Below are positions 10,141 through 21,540 of a stretch of DNA of 64,000 nt, one piece after another. Location of the stretch: NCBI GenBank assembly GCA_948146395.1, contig OX411559.1, forward strand, positions 40,829,432 through 40,893,431, given 5' to 3'. A program made the position numbers and the translations under genes. Within the stretch, counting starts at the first letter, position 1; each line of letters opens with the position of its first letter. The notes under the pieces are model-generated. The model was not told the origin of the DNA and did not search any database. It saw only the letters and a list, made by a program, of their open reading frames with translations. Origin of the DNA: Fragum whitleyi (lineage: Eukaryota > Mollusca > Bivalvia > Cardiida > Cardiidae).

Positions 10141-10483
10141 AGCTCCACTGGCCAAAGGCCAGCAAGCTATTGTCATGGTGGAGTGTCAGTCGTGCCTCCG
10201 TCTGTCTGTGCGTAAACTTTTTCTTTAAACATCTTCTCCTCCCAAACCAATAGGCTGATTTTAACAAAACTTGGTAGAAATGATCCTTGGGTGGCCCTCT
10301 TCTTCTTGAATTGTTCAAAGAATTTTGATTGGCCCCCAAATATGGTTGAGGCATTTTTCACTTTGAAAACTTTAAAAATCTTCTCCCAAAACAATAGCCG
10401 ATTTCAATGAAACTTGAGATGGATGTTCCTTGGGTAACCCTTTACTTAAATTGTTCAAGAAATTTTGATTGGCCCATAAATAG

Positions 10484-10515
<32 letters not shown>

Positions 10516-11225
10516 GGCGGGGCTTAAATCTTTAAACGATATCTCCTCCTGAACCACTGGGCCTATTTCAATGAAAATTAAACAGAATGTTCCTTGGTTG
10601 ACCCTTTACTTAGATTGTTCAAGAAATTTTGATTGGTCCTTAAATATGGGCGTGGCAGGGCGGGGCCTATTTTGAGCCTGAAATTTTCGAATGACATTGT
10701 CTCCTGAACCACTTGGCTGATTTCAATGGAACTTTACCAGAATGTTCCTTAAGTGTCTCTTTTCAAAAATTATTTGCTAAATTTTGAGTGGCCCATAAAT
10801 TTGGGTGTGGCAGGGCGGGGGTTTATATTGAGGCCAAAATCTTTTAACAATATCTCCTCCGGAACCAATCAGCCAATGTCAATGAGACTTTACCAGAATG
10901 TTTCTTGGGTGACTATTTACTTCAATTGTTCAAGAAATTTTGATTGGTCCATAAATATGGGCGTGGCAGGCGGGGCCTATTTTGAGCCCGAAATCTTTGA
11001 ATGACATCTTCTGAACCTTATGTTTTAATGAGATGGGTAAAGGGTTGCAGGTTCATTGTAATTGAGTATTTTGGTGCAATATGGACCAGAACCAGTTAAT
11101 CATTATTAAATAGGCCTTAGGAGATCTCGGAGTGTTAATATATTCATTTAAAGATAGCTTTATTTAATGAAAGTCTAAAGATTTTTAAGCCAGTGGAGCG
11201 ATACAGGCCCTCTTGGGCCTCTTGT
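10141..11225 (+). mobile_element. Pearl/Helitron-like array D
   Basis: It begins AGCTCCACTGGCCAAAGGCC after a T-run and has a weak GTCC/GTCT stretch at 10186-10210. About five units of ~180 bp share TCTCCTCC..AACCA, CCTTGGGTGACCC, TTGTTCAAGAAATTTTGATTGG and GGGCGTGGCAGGGCGGGG. It ends with hairpin GGCCCTCTTGGGCC then TCTTGTTTT. A G homopolymer of about 30 bases sits at 10484-10512. Confidence 0.75.
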
Positions 11226-11759
11226 TTTCCCCATCAGCGCTACCACATCTTTTTCAGACATACAGTTACTCATTCGACATATGTATACGATTATCAAGGC
11301 ATTGCTGGAACATGATTATAACGCTTGAAAGGATGTCGGCAGCTGCTGTCGTCAGGGGTCAGGGATGGAAATAACACCATTTATAATACGACCTACGTCG
11401 CGGGAGTGAAATAAACCTGTTGAATATTTTTGATATTACACGTATGCTATTACACTATTTATATATATAAGTATGCAATTCAGCTAAAAACGGATAGCAA
11501 CGTTATACGTTGTATTTATGTTATGAAAATGATGTCATAATGGATTTGCTTACGTCATTTCGTAAACGGCGTTATATGTTTTGCGGAATAACTTTGATCG
11601 ATAAATATCGTAATTTTCGTTTGAATACAAAAATTTAATTCATATTATTACAAGATAATCAAATTTGTGTTCATTAAAACTTGAATTTATCAAACTCGTC
11701 ATCTAAAACAGATAGAAACTCGGCTCAGCCTCGTTTTCATCTGTTTATAGATGACTAGT
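11226..11759. other. No gene or repeat recognised
   Basis: AT-rich sequence without open frames, splice framework or self-similarity that I can see elsewhere in the window. Confidence 0.4.
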
Positions 11760-11763
11760 TTAA

Positions 11764-11984
11764 CCCTTTCCTGTTTAACAAAATTTGGGACCTGTCCAAA
11801 TTCAAAGGTTTTGCAGATGAAAATTTAAAGTGAATTTAATTTGAAAAATAACCATTCAGTAGGGTAGAAAATAGTGTGCAAAAAGAAGAAATTGCTTGTC
11901 AGAAGCAATTTCTTCTTTTCTCACATTGTTTTCTCAATTATAAAATCACTGGCACGTAAATAGCAGGGATTAAACAGCAAAGGG
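11764..11984. mobile_element. TTAA-flanked MITE, 221 bp
   Basis: TTAA at 11760-11763 and 11985-11988 borders inverted ends CCCTTTCCTGTTTAA / TTAAACAGCAAAGGG. An inner hairpin GAAGAAATTGCTTGTCAGAAGCAATTTCTTC is an extra 31 bp absent from the inverted copy at 63732-63926. Confidence 0.8.
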
Positions 11985-12251
11985 TTAAACATTTCGGTAA
12001 TCAACGAACACTCATTCAATATCCTTTTTTTTCTCCCATCAATGGTTAGGTTTTCTAGCTGAAGCGGTACTCCTGACAAATTGTTAAAAGCGGCGTTAAA
12101 TCCTATTCGAAAATTTTGAGTGATTTGTGTGCGTCTTATCACTGAGATTTCCTTGATGCTCACACAGGGGAGGTATTTGAAAAGGCAATTGGTTGCCCCA
12201 ACATTTTACATTTGAACCTTTCATTTTAATCTACCATCTTTTAAAGGCCTT

Positions 12252-12552
12252 GTAGCCGCTGTCATAGCGCAGCTGGTAGCACGTCAGACTATCAATCTAG
12301 AGGTCTCCGACGGCGGCATTCATCCTTCGGACATTTTGTCTCCTACCAATGGGTCGATAATCAAAGTGTGTTGGATACCAGCTGGGGCTAGGAGAGGATG
12401 TAATGGTAGAACTGGTGAAAGAAATACCAGGAATCTATTATTAGGTGCTCCAGCCGCCGCGATATAACTGGAAAAATGTTGTGAGCTGAGTTAAACTCCG
12501 TTCAAACAAACAAATCCAAAGGTCCCGTTTTCGACGGCGGCACTCTTCCTTT
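12252..12552 (+). mobile_element. tRNA-derived SINE with internal deletion and extra B-box end
   Basis: The head (GCCGCTGTCATAGCGCAGCTGG) runs to GAGGTCTCCGACGGCGGCA, with the B box deleted. The body is complete to GTTGTGAGCTGAGTTAAACTCC (about 12500). It is followed by AGGTCCCGTTTTCGACGGCGGCACTCTTCC, the 3' end of a second head, so a second copy was joined here. Confidence 0.7.
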
Positions 12553-12951
12553 CCGACTATTTGTCTCCCGCCAATGGGTTGATAACAACAAATACTCTGG
12601 TCATCTCTAAGTTGGGTGTAAATTTTGTTTGATTTGGTAAGAAACCACTGGGAAGAAGAAATACAGTGGCGGCCAGTTTATACGGAGGGCATCAATAATC
12701 AATAATCTGAAATATTCGAGATTCGGAAAAGATATCGGGGGAACGAAATTTTTAATCATATGCTACAAACTGGGAGAAGGAAAAAGATGCCCTTTTCTAT
12801 ATTATGAACTTTTTCTAAGAATAAATATCTTGTAGTCAGTGCTACACCATTGAAAAAGCCTATATATTCAAAGACACTCACATTAGTGTTGCGCAGACCC
12901 CTCGATATGGGGTGTACAGTTCAAAAGTTTGGGTGTATAGAAAATAGTTTA

Positions 12952-13125
12952 AACAAGAGCTGTCACTGTAAGATGACAATGCCCCCGACACCGCTTTGAT
13001 TTAGAAGTTATGGCCAATGTTAAAGTTTTTGGACGGAATGACGGACAGACGGACGGACAGACAGACGGACAGACAGACGGACGGACGGACAAGTCAAATT
13101 TATGATGCCTCCCTATCGGGGGCAT
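12952..13125 (-). mobile_element. Mini pearl-like element, minus-strand copy
   Basis: Reverse complement of the 7269 element over its whole length: AACAAGAGCTGTCACTGTAA .. (GGAC)n at 13036-13090 .. CCTATCGGGGGCAT then an A-run. It confirms both boundaries. Confidence 0.7.
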
Positions 13126-13220
13126 AAAAACGACACAATTTACTGAGAGTCACTTGATAATCTCTTGGTAAGAAAATTACAATAGAAGAGCAGAAATTGA
13201 TAAAAAACAGTCCTACGTTT

Positions 13221-13466
13221 TGCCCCGTTTTACCAAACATCTTACGATCATGTTTTGCGTAAGACATAAATTTAAGTTGTTTCTGCAGTAGTAACTAAAT
13301 ATGGAAATCGGCCATGCATTATCTCATTGGAATCGTCTTCTAACGACGATTTCAATGAGATATTGCAAGGTAGAATCTTACAATGAATGAAAACACCAGG
13401 TACCATTTGTGATTTTGACTTACGATTAATTTTTTGTAAGACGTTTAGAAAAACGGGGCCCTGGGT
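13221..13466. mobile_element. TIR element GGGGCC..CTTACGATC, 246 bp
   Basis: Left GCCCCGTTTTACCAAACATC and the complement of right GGGGCCC..AAAC are inverted, with shared CTTACGATC / GACTTACGATTAA inside. A hairpin (CTCATTGGAATCGTC..GACGATTTCAATGAG) lies in the middle. A second copy at 47892 was interrupted by a pearl-like element. Confidence 0.55.
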
Positions 13467-13759
13467 GTGAAAACGTTTGCAAATGTTAAATTAAAACCAG
13501 GTCTACACATTAAATTGGGTTTAGGTAACATATCTCAAACGCAAACGTTTTTATTCTGAACACTTGGTAGTCGAGTTTTCATGTAGAAAATACCGGTTAA
13601 ATGACTTGTTTGTTTTCAATACATTGTAGAAATTGAATTTCACTTTATTCTGTAATTTGCGACAAACAACTAAGAACTTTACGAAATTTGAGTAAACAAG
13701 TAGTTCATTTTTTTTAATTCGCGAGAGCATTGAACTTTATTTCGACTTCTAAGTTGATA

Positions 13760-14200
13760 CAGTAAAAAAATATAATAAAATTGACATGGTGAATGATTTC
13801 TGAATGATTTTCAATGAATGGGTGGAGCGAGTTTGAATGAAATGAAGGGGGTGTAATACGGATTGAGGATTTCGTCTAATTGGGCGAAATTATCAATATT
13901 TGATTTCCTTTCTTATTAAAATCAACGTAAGGTATTTTTTCGACCTTTTCAAACGTTTTGAAATCCAAATCCGATGATATATAGATAAAAACAAAACAAG
14001 ACAAAAAAAAAACCGCAACATATAATAATAATTTTATCGATTTGACTGATATAATTAACATTATGAACAAATATGAAGAGTTTTTAACGATTTTGGGGCG
14101 TTTTTGAATGGCTTGAGTGAATGTATGGAATGCATGAATGGAGCGGGTGATTTAGAACGGTTTTGATCGAGGTGACCCATGTCAATTATTTTCATTTTTC
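13760..14200. mobile_element. TA-flanked ~420-bp MITE, copy 1
   Basis: It starts TACAGTAAA.. AAATTGACATGGTGAATGAT and ends GATCGAGGTGACCCATGTCAATT, matching the 42.6-63 kb family. The distal end is eroded. Confidence 0.6.
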
Positions 14201-14479
14201 TGAAAGAAATGCATCAAGGCATTGCGAGTCGACACAAATACGCTGTTGCTTACTCGTCGTGACGAAAAAGAAGAGTTCGGCCTACGGGTGTCAACGCTCG
14301 ACTACAGGTTCCGAATGATACAAAAAAAGCTTAGTCGAAAAAGGAGCATTACACATACAAGTCTTTGAAAGTTTGGATAGCTGTTATGATGGGAAACACA
14401 CATGCCAAGTTTCATGAAGATATCTTAACTACTTATACAACTACAGAGTTATTACCCAAGTTTTAGTTTGTCTTTTCAG

Positions 14480-14800
14480 CGCGAACGACACCAATATGAT
14501 AACAATAGCTCTCGAGGCTAGGGAAGGATGTTATGGTAGTACTGGTGTGAGTAATATCAGGAATCCATTGTAAGGTGCTCCAGTTGCCACTATAACTGAA
14601 AAAAGTTGTTGAAAGCGGCGTAAAAATTGATTTGTATTGTTTATTTGCCGATACATTCCAACTGCTATAAAAAAGGAGAGAAAAAAACAAACATCACCGA
14701 TATGTCAGTAATTTTTAACATCGAAGGATTTGTTCGTTTGAATGCGGTTAAACGCCGCTTTCAACAATCTTTAAGTTATATCGCGGCGGCTATCACCGAA
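14480..14800. mobile_element. Two SINE tails in opposite orientation
   Basis: A plus-strand tail at 14480-14628 (GATAACAATAGCTCTCGAGGC .. GTTGAAAGCGGCGTAAAA) is followed by a minus-strand fragment at about 14735-14790 (GGTTAAACGCCGCTTTCAAC .. GCGGCGGCTATCACCG). The overlapping 81-codon ORF is SINE sequence. Confidence 0.6.
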
Positions 14801-15090
14801 GGAAGATTCGATACTAGAAACCTATACCTTCGTCTAAAACCTTTTCAAAGTGTTCACGCGATACATGTATAATGCCTTCTGTAAACAAAGCTTTGACAGA
14901 CAATATAGACTAAGATCTGTCAACACAGGTGTGCAGCCTGATCATAGCCAACGTTTTATGCTTCATATTTAATATTTGTGGGAAAAACTCCAGCCATTTA
15001 TCTTTAATAATTGTGAAAACTTGTGATATGCAGCTAGACTGGAGAAAATATCTCAAACTTTGGGAATTTGTTTGAAATGCATATCATAAG

Positions 15091-15249
15091 ATAGTGGACC
15101 CGTAATAGTTCCTTAATGTTTCGGAAGTCATGAACTTCAAAAGTGTTGACCGAGGTTTCCTAATGATTTTCATTAGGAAACCTCGGTCGACATTGTGAAA
15201 GTTCATGAGCTCCGAAATGTTGCGGAACTATTACGGGCCCACTGCCTTT
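15091..15249. mobile_element. Foldback MITE (TTAA type), copy a
   Basis: Nearly perfect palindrome: TAGTGGACCCGTAATAGTTC .. GAGGTTTCCTAATGATTTTC centre .. GAACTATTACGGGCCCACT. The whole 155 bp can form one long hairpin. It is one of seven copies in the window. Confidence 0.8.
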
Positions 15250-15410
15250 AATTGAAATCCAGAAGGTAAAGGGTTAAGGTGTGAATATAAGATAAGTGTT
15301 TGGTTCAATCCGCTTAAAGTACTTATCATAATAAGTGATAGATATGTTTGTAGAATTGGATAAGGAATCAAATGGTGAATTTGTGATCCACGTCATGTGA
15401 AAATATCATG

Positions 15411-15575
15411 GGACCAACTTATTTCTGACCCCGGTCGGGTATTGTCGGGTACATCAGAGTATCTAGACTGGTCCAAATTTTGACTATAACAATAGCCTAG
15501 AATAGGCTATTCCGATATGTGACAGTGAGACTAGTCTACACCCGACCCGAAAGCGGGCCAGAAATAAGTTGGCCC
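15411..15575. mobile_element. Foldback element with ends GGACCAACTTATTTCTG
   Basis: About 30-bp inverted arms (CCAACTTATTTCTGACCCCG / GGGCCAGAAATAAGTTGG) plus an inner palindrome AATAGCCTAGAATAGGCTATT. This is the only copy I noticed. Confidence 0.6.
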
Positions 15576-16201
15576 TTGGATATATCATGACAGGATCTTC
15601 CATTAAAATATGACTTCACGAATCCCTTCGAGTTTAATATGGTTTACGTAAACGTGTAGCCCAAAATCCAGAACTCTTGATGATTCTACGGATAAAATCT
15701 AAAAAATAACAAGGACGTTCCGTTTCTCACGTAGGTTTTTTATGCCCTCACAAGCACCAGGGGACAATTTCACCAAAATATTTAAAACACATTTTTGTCT
15801 TACCGATGACTAACCACACATTTAGAGCAAATGTCACGTATCACCTATGTATCAATACCTACATGTATGTAAAGTGTTTCTTGTTGTTATTGTTTCGAAA
15901 AATCATTAGTAAGACAAAAATACGCCTTAAATGTTTTGATGAAACGAGCCCCATGATAATGTTAAAAAAAATCAACGAAAGATTAAAACTGGGCATTTTT
16001 TAATTTGATAAAAAAATAAACGCAGTATTTTATTGTCTTTTGTCATGAAAAAATTATATGCTCAAAAGATCTCAATAGACGATCGGAACTCATTACGGAG
16101 TTTTGTTTTTCTTCAAGCGTATTGACCAAAGTACCACCCGAAGCCGATTTACCTAATAAATGTCTCAAAATTACTACGCTTACGTTCGAGGTATAACATT
16201 A

Positions 16202-16547
16202 CAGTAAAACTTGTTTTAAGCGACCACAAACGGGACCTCCTAAAAGCGGTCGTTGAAGGAAATGACCGCTTAATACACGTTTTGTCCACAATAAATAACA
16301 TAGTTTTTGACTGAATATGCATAATATTGCGAAATTCTCAATAATCCTATGTTGTTGAACTCAATTGAATCGTCTCATTGAGACGATTCTGTTGAGGTTG
16401 AACAACATGGGATTCATTTTCAATAATTTTTAGACCAAAAATGACTACACTTTAAGATATTTTTTATTTAAAGAAGAAAAATTTGAAAACGGTCGCTGAA
16501 TAAAAATGGTCGCTAAATAGATGTGGTCGCTCGAGCAAGATTGACTG
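16202..16547. mobile_element. TA-flanked TIR element (CAGTaaaac..), 346 bp
   Basis: TA at 16200 and 16548 borders CAGT..ACTG ends. Arms contain AAGCGACCACA at left and TGTGGTCGCT at right, typical of Tc1/mariner-derived MITEs. A nested palindrome at about 16343-16412 (TGTTGTTGAACTC..ATTGAATCGTCTC) is flanked by related sequence at 34815 and 55625. Confidence 0.65.
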
Positions 16548-17354
16548 TATATACTATAAAGGTAAAGGAAAAGTACGAACGATGGCGTGTAGCCTTTTGT
16601 ACTGAACACAGTGCCTGTCTATTCAAAATTTAAACAAAAACGACAACACAAAAGAAAAAAAAACCTCGAAAAATCCAACTGGAAGGCACTGAGTAGGCCC
16701 TACGTGCAGTAACTTAAAATGGAAACTTGTACAAGGCATGGGGAAACGATATAGATCAATACATTAACGATGAAAATTTTTCCCAGCATTTGCTTTTAAA
16801 TTATAGAATGAGTCTTAGCCAATTTGGAATGGTTTCTGAGTGGACGAGAATGTTGGAAAAATTTAGTTTAATATCAAATTTTCAATTTAACTTTTTAATT
16901 GAGATGTATTCAAATAACTATAGAAGAATTTTATAAGTATAAATGATGCTTGCAACAAGAATAATTATTTTCAATAATAATGATCTAGGTATGTCTTACA
17001 ACAATAAGAACATATTGAATTAGATTAAGTTTAAAAAGGGAAACTGTATTCTATATTAAATATACTTTGTTCGGAAGGTGAATACCATTTGTTTTTTCGC
17101 GACCTGACCCCCTCTTCATTTCATTGAATCAAATAGAACTTAATACTTGTATAAATATTGACAGTTTTTGGCTACTACAAAATAAACGAAAGAATATAAA
17201 TATCCTGGTCAGTTGAATGGTGAACTTGTTTATAATTGTAATTATGTGTTTATTACTTAGTTTTTTGTGGAGACTTACTAAAAAATCATTCTTTTTGATA
17301 TGTGATTTACAAACGATTGTAAATAGTTGGAGTAATTGATTGTGTGACTTAACC

Positions 17355-17602
17355 AAAATTGAGCCTGTGCGTGAGATTTCCAACAATTTCAAATATGCGC
17401 AAAGCAAAGACTCTGATCAGCCTGTGCATTCGCACAGTCTGACCAGAGTCTTTACTTAGTGCTTGGAAGATAGAAAAGGTCTCAAAGTATCTGTAGACCA
17501 TCAGGTAACTTTATGTTTACGATTTGTGTCTGTATACACCTCTTAATGTTTGCACCTCACTCACATTTCAAATTGTTGGAAATGTCACGCACAGGCTCAA
17601 AT
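17355..17602. mobile_element. TIR element AAAATTGAGCCTGTGCGTG, copy 1
   Basis: ~40-bp inverted ends (TTGAGCCTGTGCGTGAGATT / AATGTCACGCACAGGCTCAA). An inner palindrome at 17400-17457 (GCAAAGACTCTGATCAGCC..TGACCAGAGTCTTTAC) lies near the left end. Confidence 0.75.
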
Positions 17603-17695
17603 ATCAAAAGTTGTGGAAAGGAAATCGTCTCACAAACGTTTTCATCTTAAACGCATGAAATTTTTTTGGAAATAACACGTATAAGTTTTAAACTA

Positions 17696-17942
17696 AAATT
17701 GAGCCTGTGTGTGACATTTCCAACATTTTGATATATGCCTGAAGGGACAACATTAACTTGCCTAGACAGCCACATATTGTAATAAGAAGATTTCCTGAAT
17801 GTCTAAAGACACTTTGAGACCTTGTCTATCTATAAAGTGCAAAGTGGAGACTCTGGTCAGACTGTGCAGATGCACAGGCTGGCTGGGTCTTTACTTTGCA
17901 CATATTTTAAATTATTGGAAATGTCACGCACAGGCTCAATTA
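17696..17942. mobile_element. TIR element AAAATTGAGCCTGTGTGTG, copy 2 (inverted)
   Basis: Same ends and same inner palindrome as copy 1, but the palindrome lies at the right and the spacer (CTTTGAGACCTTGTCTATC) is reverse-complemented. The two copies are therefore in head-to-head orientation about 95 bp apart. Confidence 0.75.
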
Positions 17943-18167
17943 TCCTAATCTGTCTTTTTTAAGGACAATCACAAGCGACTCTGAAAAAAATGTGCGAAAG
18001 ATTCTTTTGAAACATCTTTGTATAAGGATAAAAAATATTAATTAACCATGTAAGAATATCTTGTCTTGTTTTTCTTTGTGTATATAAAGGCACTTGGAAT
18101 AGTTTTGGCCCTCTACTCGGTCGTTGTAGATAAAAAAAATCAAACGGTGATTATTTTGTGCGTGGTG

Positions 18168-18420
18168 TTAATGTATAGGTGTATTTTCAAAACTGAGCTC
18201 TGACCTAGGCGTTGGGTCCATTACCATAGGTCTATGAGTAAACCTTAAGTTCTAAGACAAGCACTAAGTTTCATTTGAAAGGTGGTTTGTATCTTTGTTA
18301 TGTCTGTTTTATCTATATTGAAAGAATAGCACGGTAATTTAACCGTTAAAAGTAGATTTCACAGCTCACCGCCCGAAATCTACCTATACTTACTACCATT
18401 TACAATTCATCACCTGCGAA
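18168..18420 (+). repeat. Dispersed ~250-bp repeat G, copy 1
   Basis: Shares TATAGGTGTATTTT..AACTGAGCTCTGAC, TTAAGTTCTAAGACAAGCA and CTCACCGC..AAATCTACCTATACT with 22683-22985, and in reverse with 41935-42125. Confidence 0.6.
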
Positions 18421-18480
18421 TTAAAAGGTTAACATGCTCTCAATTTTTCTTTTGATGAATCATCGTGTAAAAAGGATAAA

Positions 18481-18566
18481 ATGAAGCGACTATCAATACA
18501 TCATAAGAAGTTTGATCTGGATCAAGAAAGACAGAAATACAGGCAACGGGAACATAATTACTTAAA
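18481..18566 (+). CDS. Orphan first-exon candidate MKRLSIHHKKFDLDQERQ
   Basis: ATG after an A-rich leader, then 28 codons of strongly charged sequence (MKRLSIHHKKFDLDQERQ then KYRQREHNYLK) ending at a consensus donor AA|GTAAGT (phase 2). Unspliced it would stop at once (AAG TAA), giving a 29-residue peptide. A TATATAAAG box lies 400 bp upstream (18081), with repeat G between. I do not recognise the protein and found no partner exon. The first ~20 bp of the supposed intron are repeated at about 18745, after the MITE at 18601. It may be a real gene start with long introns, or chance. Confidence 0.3.
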
Positions 18567-18600
18567 GTAAGTTTATCGTTCATACAGCTCAAAATTTACA

Positions 18601-18957
18601 AAATCGCAACATTTCGGAAGTTGTTACCTTTAACAGTGTTCACCGAGGTTTCCTAATGATTTTCATTAGGAAACCTCGGTCAACATTGTGAAAGTTCATG
18701 AGTCCCGAAATGTTGCGGAACTATTACGGTTCCACTACCTTAGAGTAAGTTTATGGTTTATACACCTCCAAACCTACTGAGCGACTTGCTTTTAAAGGTA
18801 GTTGACCAGTAATAGATCCGCAGCGTTTCGGAAGTAATCAATTTCAACAGTGTTAACCGAGGTTTTCTAATGATTTTCATTAGGAAACCTCGGTCAACAT
18901 TGTGAAAGTTCATGAGTTCCGAAATGTTCCGGACCTATTACGGGTCCTCTACCTTAA
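18601..18957. mobile_element. Foldback MITE (TTAA type), copies b and c
   Basis: Copy b (18601-18742, left end truncated) and copy c (18795-18957, TTTAAAGG .. CCTTAA) lie 50 bp apart. Both have the GACCGAGG/CCTCGGTC stem or a variant and centre CTAATGATTTTCATTAG. Confidence 0.75.
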
Positions 18958-19079
18958 GCACTCTCATATACTAGTCTCTGTGCATCCGTCTGTCCTACCT
19001 TATGTATGTCTGATTAGGAAAAACTTAACCATCGAACTAAACATTTAAGAAATGAAGATATTAAGAGATGAATACGAAA

Positions 19080-19738
19080 GTCAGATTCATACATGAGTGT
19101 GATTGGGTGTTTTTTAGTTCCATACTTCCATGAAGTCAACAAATACTCTATTCATATCTTATAATTTGATTATTGAAGCGACTATGTAAGGATTAATCCA
19201 TAATGAGACAGCTTTCTTATTGAGTTACAGTGTGCGTAAGCCTACAAAACAGATGCGTGCTCTTAATTGTATTCATTGGTAAATGAATCCAATTTTCAGC
19301 CAACCAGAATGCACCAATTTAAACGAATAGAACTAAAATTCGATCACTTCCCTATAACTTAATCACTACTCGTGTTACAATAATCATATATCGCATGCAT
19401 GTTCCAACATTTATACACATTGAATGTAAAGACCAATGTCATCGTACAAGGTCAAGGTTAAATATCAAGGTCACACTTAAAAATGCTGATGGGTTGCAAT
19501 ATGTTCCACGAACACATCATGAGTGCGCATCTGATTTGTAAGCTTCCGCAAAAAAGTAGTCCCATAAGAAATCTTTTAACTATTCACAAAAAAATTCATG
19601 TTTGCCGCATAATATTGAATTTATAAGATATGAAGAGAGTATATATTTATTTCATGTAGGAATGAAACTAAAAGCCTAATCACACTCATGTATGAATCCT
19701 CTTCGCGTATTGACACAGTGTCATAAGGTTTTTAGTTT
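19080..19738. repeat. Repeat H with inverted ends (left part)
   Basis: GATTCATACATGAGTGTGAT .. TTAGTTCCATACTTCCATGAA near the left is inverted at 19660-19738 (ATGAAACTAAAAGCCTAATC..CACTCATGTATGAATCC). The continuation resumes at 26553 beyond the nested insertions. Related copies are at 47455 and 55240. Confidence 0.6.
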
Positions 19739-19752
19739 CATACCTCCACGAA

Positions 19753-19862
19753 GCCGCCACCATAGCGCAGTTGGTTAGGCATAAGATTTCCAATCCGGAA
19801 GTCATGGGTTCGATCCCAGGTGGCGGCAAATATCCTTTCCGACGTTTGTCTCTCACCAATGG
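19753..19862 (+). mobile_element. SINE, 5' half (split by the 6.5 kb element)
   Basis: The tRNA-like head GCCGCCACCATAGCGCAG .. GGTTCGATCCCAGGTGGCGGCA runs to CTCACCAATGG, where the transposon enters. The left target duplication of the SINE is CATACCTCCACGAA (19739-19752). Confidence 0.85.
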
Positions 19863-19929
19863 CACTGGTGTTTAACGATGTTACCGTAAAATGTTTGTCT
19901 ATGATTTTGTATGTTGGTTTGCTATGATT
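19863..19929 (+). repeat. Left TIR of the 6.5 kb element, 67 bp
   Basis: Identical, base for base, to the complement of 26300-26366. Similarity stops abruptly at ..GCTATGATT. Confidence 0.95.
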
Positions 19930-21244
19930 ATATAGGTAATTTTTGTAAACAATACGCATGTCGTACGGAATGTTCGTAATTTTGGAGATTGCATTGAATG
20001 AATTTAAAATGGATCACCCTAGACTAAGTAAACGCTTTTCATTGCACTTTGCGCTACCTCTTTGTCTTGATCTTCATTTATCATGAATGTTAAACTTGAA
20101 ATAAATTCATTTATGAAGAAAATCTTTTAAATAGCTATATGATTTCAAAAAAAGCAAACTCTTGCCAAGTGTTGGTTGTTACAGATGAAGTTGTATTGGG
20201 TTCTTCGTATTTGCCTCTTATAACAATGATGGTCCACGGTTAAATCGTTTTTAGTGAATATTTAATTTTTTTCAAAGACATGGTTAATTGAAGATGGTAT
20301 ATTGGTTAATTGAAGAAGAGTATTGCTGGTGTGTTGGTTAATATGTGATTATCTACAAAAGTTTATGTGAAGCCAAACCATATGAAAACGCGAATTTATA
20401 CGAGAAATATACATAATCGACTGTTGGTCGTAGGTAGTTGTATCAATTAAGAATAACGATTCAACATTTCAGGTTGAATAGTATTCAATTCTCTAAATAC
20501 TGTTATTGCTTGTATGAAATATTTTTCATTCTTTGTCAATTTCGGACCAACTGCGACATCTATAAATCAGGACACAATCATCTTCGATTAAAATTAATCT
20601 ATATCAATACTTTCTTTAATAAAATACTTTCCCACAAATAAAAAATGGTAACACGTCAGGGAAAAAAAATCTGGAAACTAATCGTTAACTATGTTGGCAC
20701 ATCATTAGAAATTAGTCAATATATGTTTAACAATAACGACACATGATCAAAAGATACAACTATATTATTGCCTTGTGAGTAAAGTTAGTAAAACAACAAA
20801 TGGCTATTATTTAAAAAAAGTCAAACTAACCTGTCACTGCAGCTCATAATCAATCAACAAATATAATTTCAAAATTAAAGTACACCCTCGTTAGTTTCAT
20901 AGAGATGTGTTTTTATTCTGAGAATCCTGTATCTAACCAAGATAAAGATGTAGGGAAATATTTTGAAAAAAAAATCGTACGGAACATTTGATATTGTACG
21001 TTTTTTACGACGAATGTGAACACAAAATTGTGCTTTGCTCGAAGTATTTCCAAACCTATCACAAGACTCGCTGATGTGGCTGCATGGTAACTGGGCATCC
21101 CCTTTGGAGACGACGGCATCATTCACTTAGATCTACTGTACACCTTACGACCGTCGCATGTCCCCTTATGGTGACAGCGGTTACAATAGGATGATGCGGT
21201 AAAGATTTCCAAGCTCAACACCGTACATTGATCGTCTGTTTGTT

Positions 21245-21540
21245 TGTATTTCCGTTTATTTATCGTCGCTACCGGAGCACATGCCCATATGAGCGACGCC
21301 CCCAGAAGACGTTTAGTTGTTACGGGGGATAGTGCAAGGATACATGACGAAACTACTGCTGAGATCCACCATGGTTCTTTAACGTGCTCGGTGTAAAGCA
21401 CCGTCTCACGGGGCCTCGGTTTAACGTCTCACATCCGAAATACAATTAGTTTTGCTAGTGTGCCAGCCCGGGTTTGAACCCACGCCGTCGAACTTCAATG
21501 GTTTTGAAGTCTGGTGCTCAACCTAGCTAAACGGGCTGAC
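21245..21540 (-). mobile_element. SINE-2 (tRNA-like head), inside the 6.5 kb element
   Basis: On the minus strand it reads CAGCCCGTTTAGCTAGGTTG, ACCAGACTTCAAAACC, GTGGGTTCAAACCCGG (B box), then a body with GAGACGTTAAACCGAGGC and AGCACGTTAAAGAACCATGG. It ends near CGTCGCTACCGGAGC. It matches 35700-35995 along its length. Confidence 0.8.

Noticed and set aside
21123..21401. 92-codon minus ORF resembling the one at 35669-35857
   Set aside because: Both are the SINE-2 body translated.
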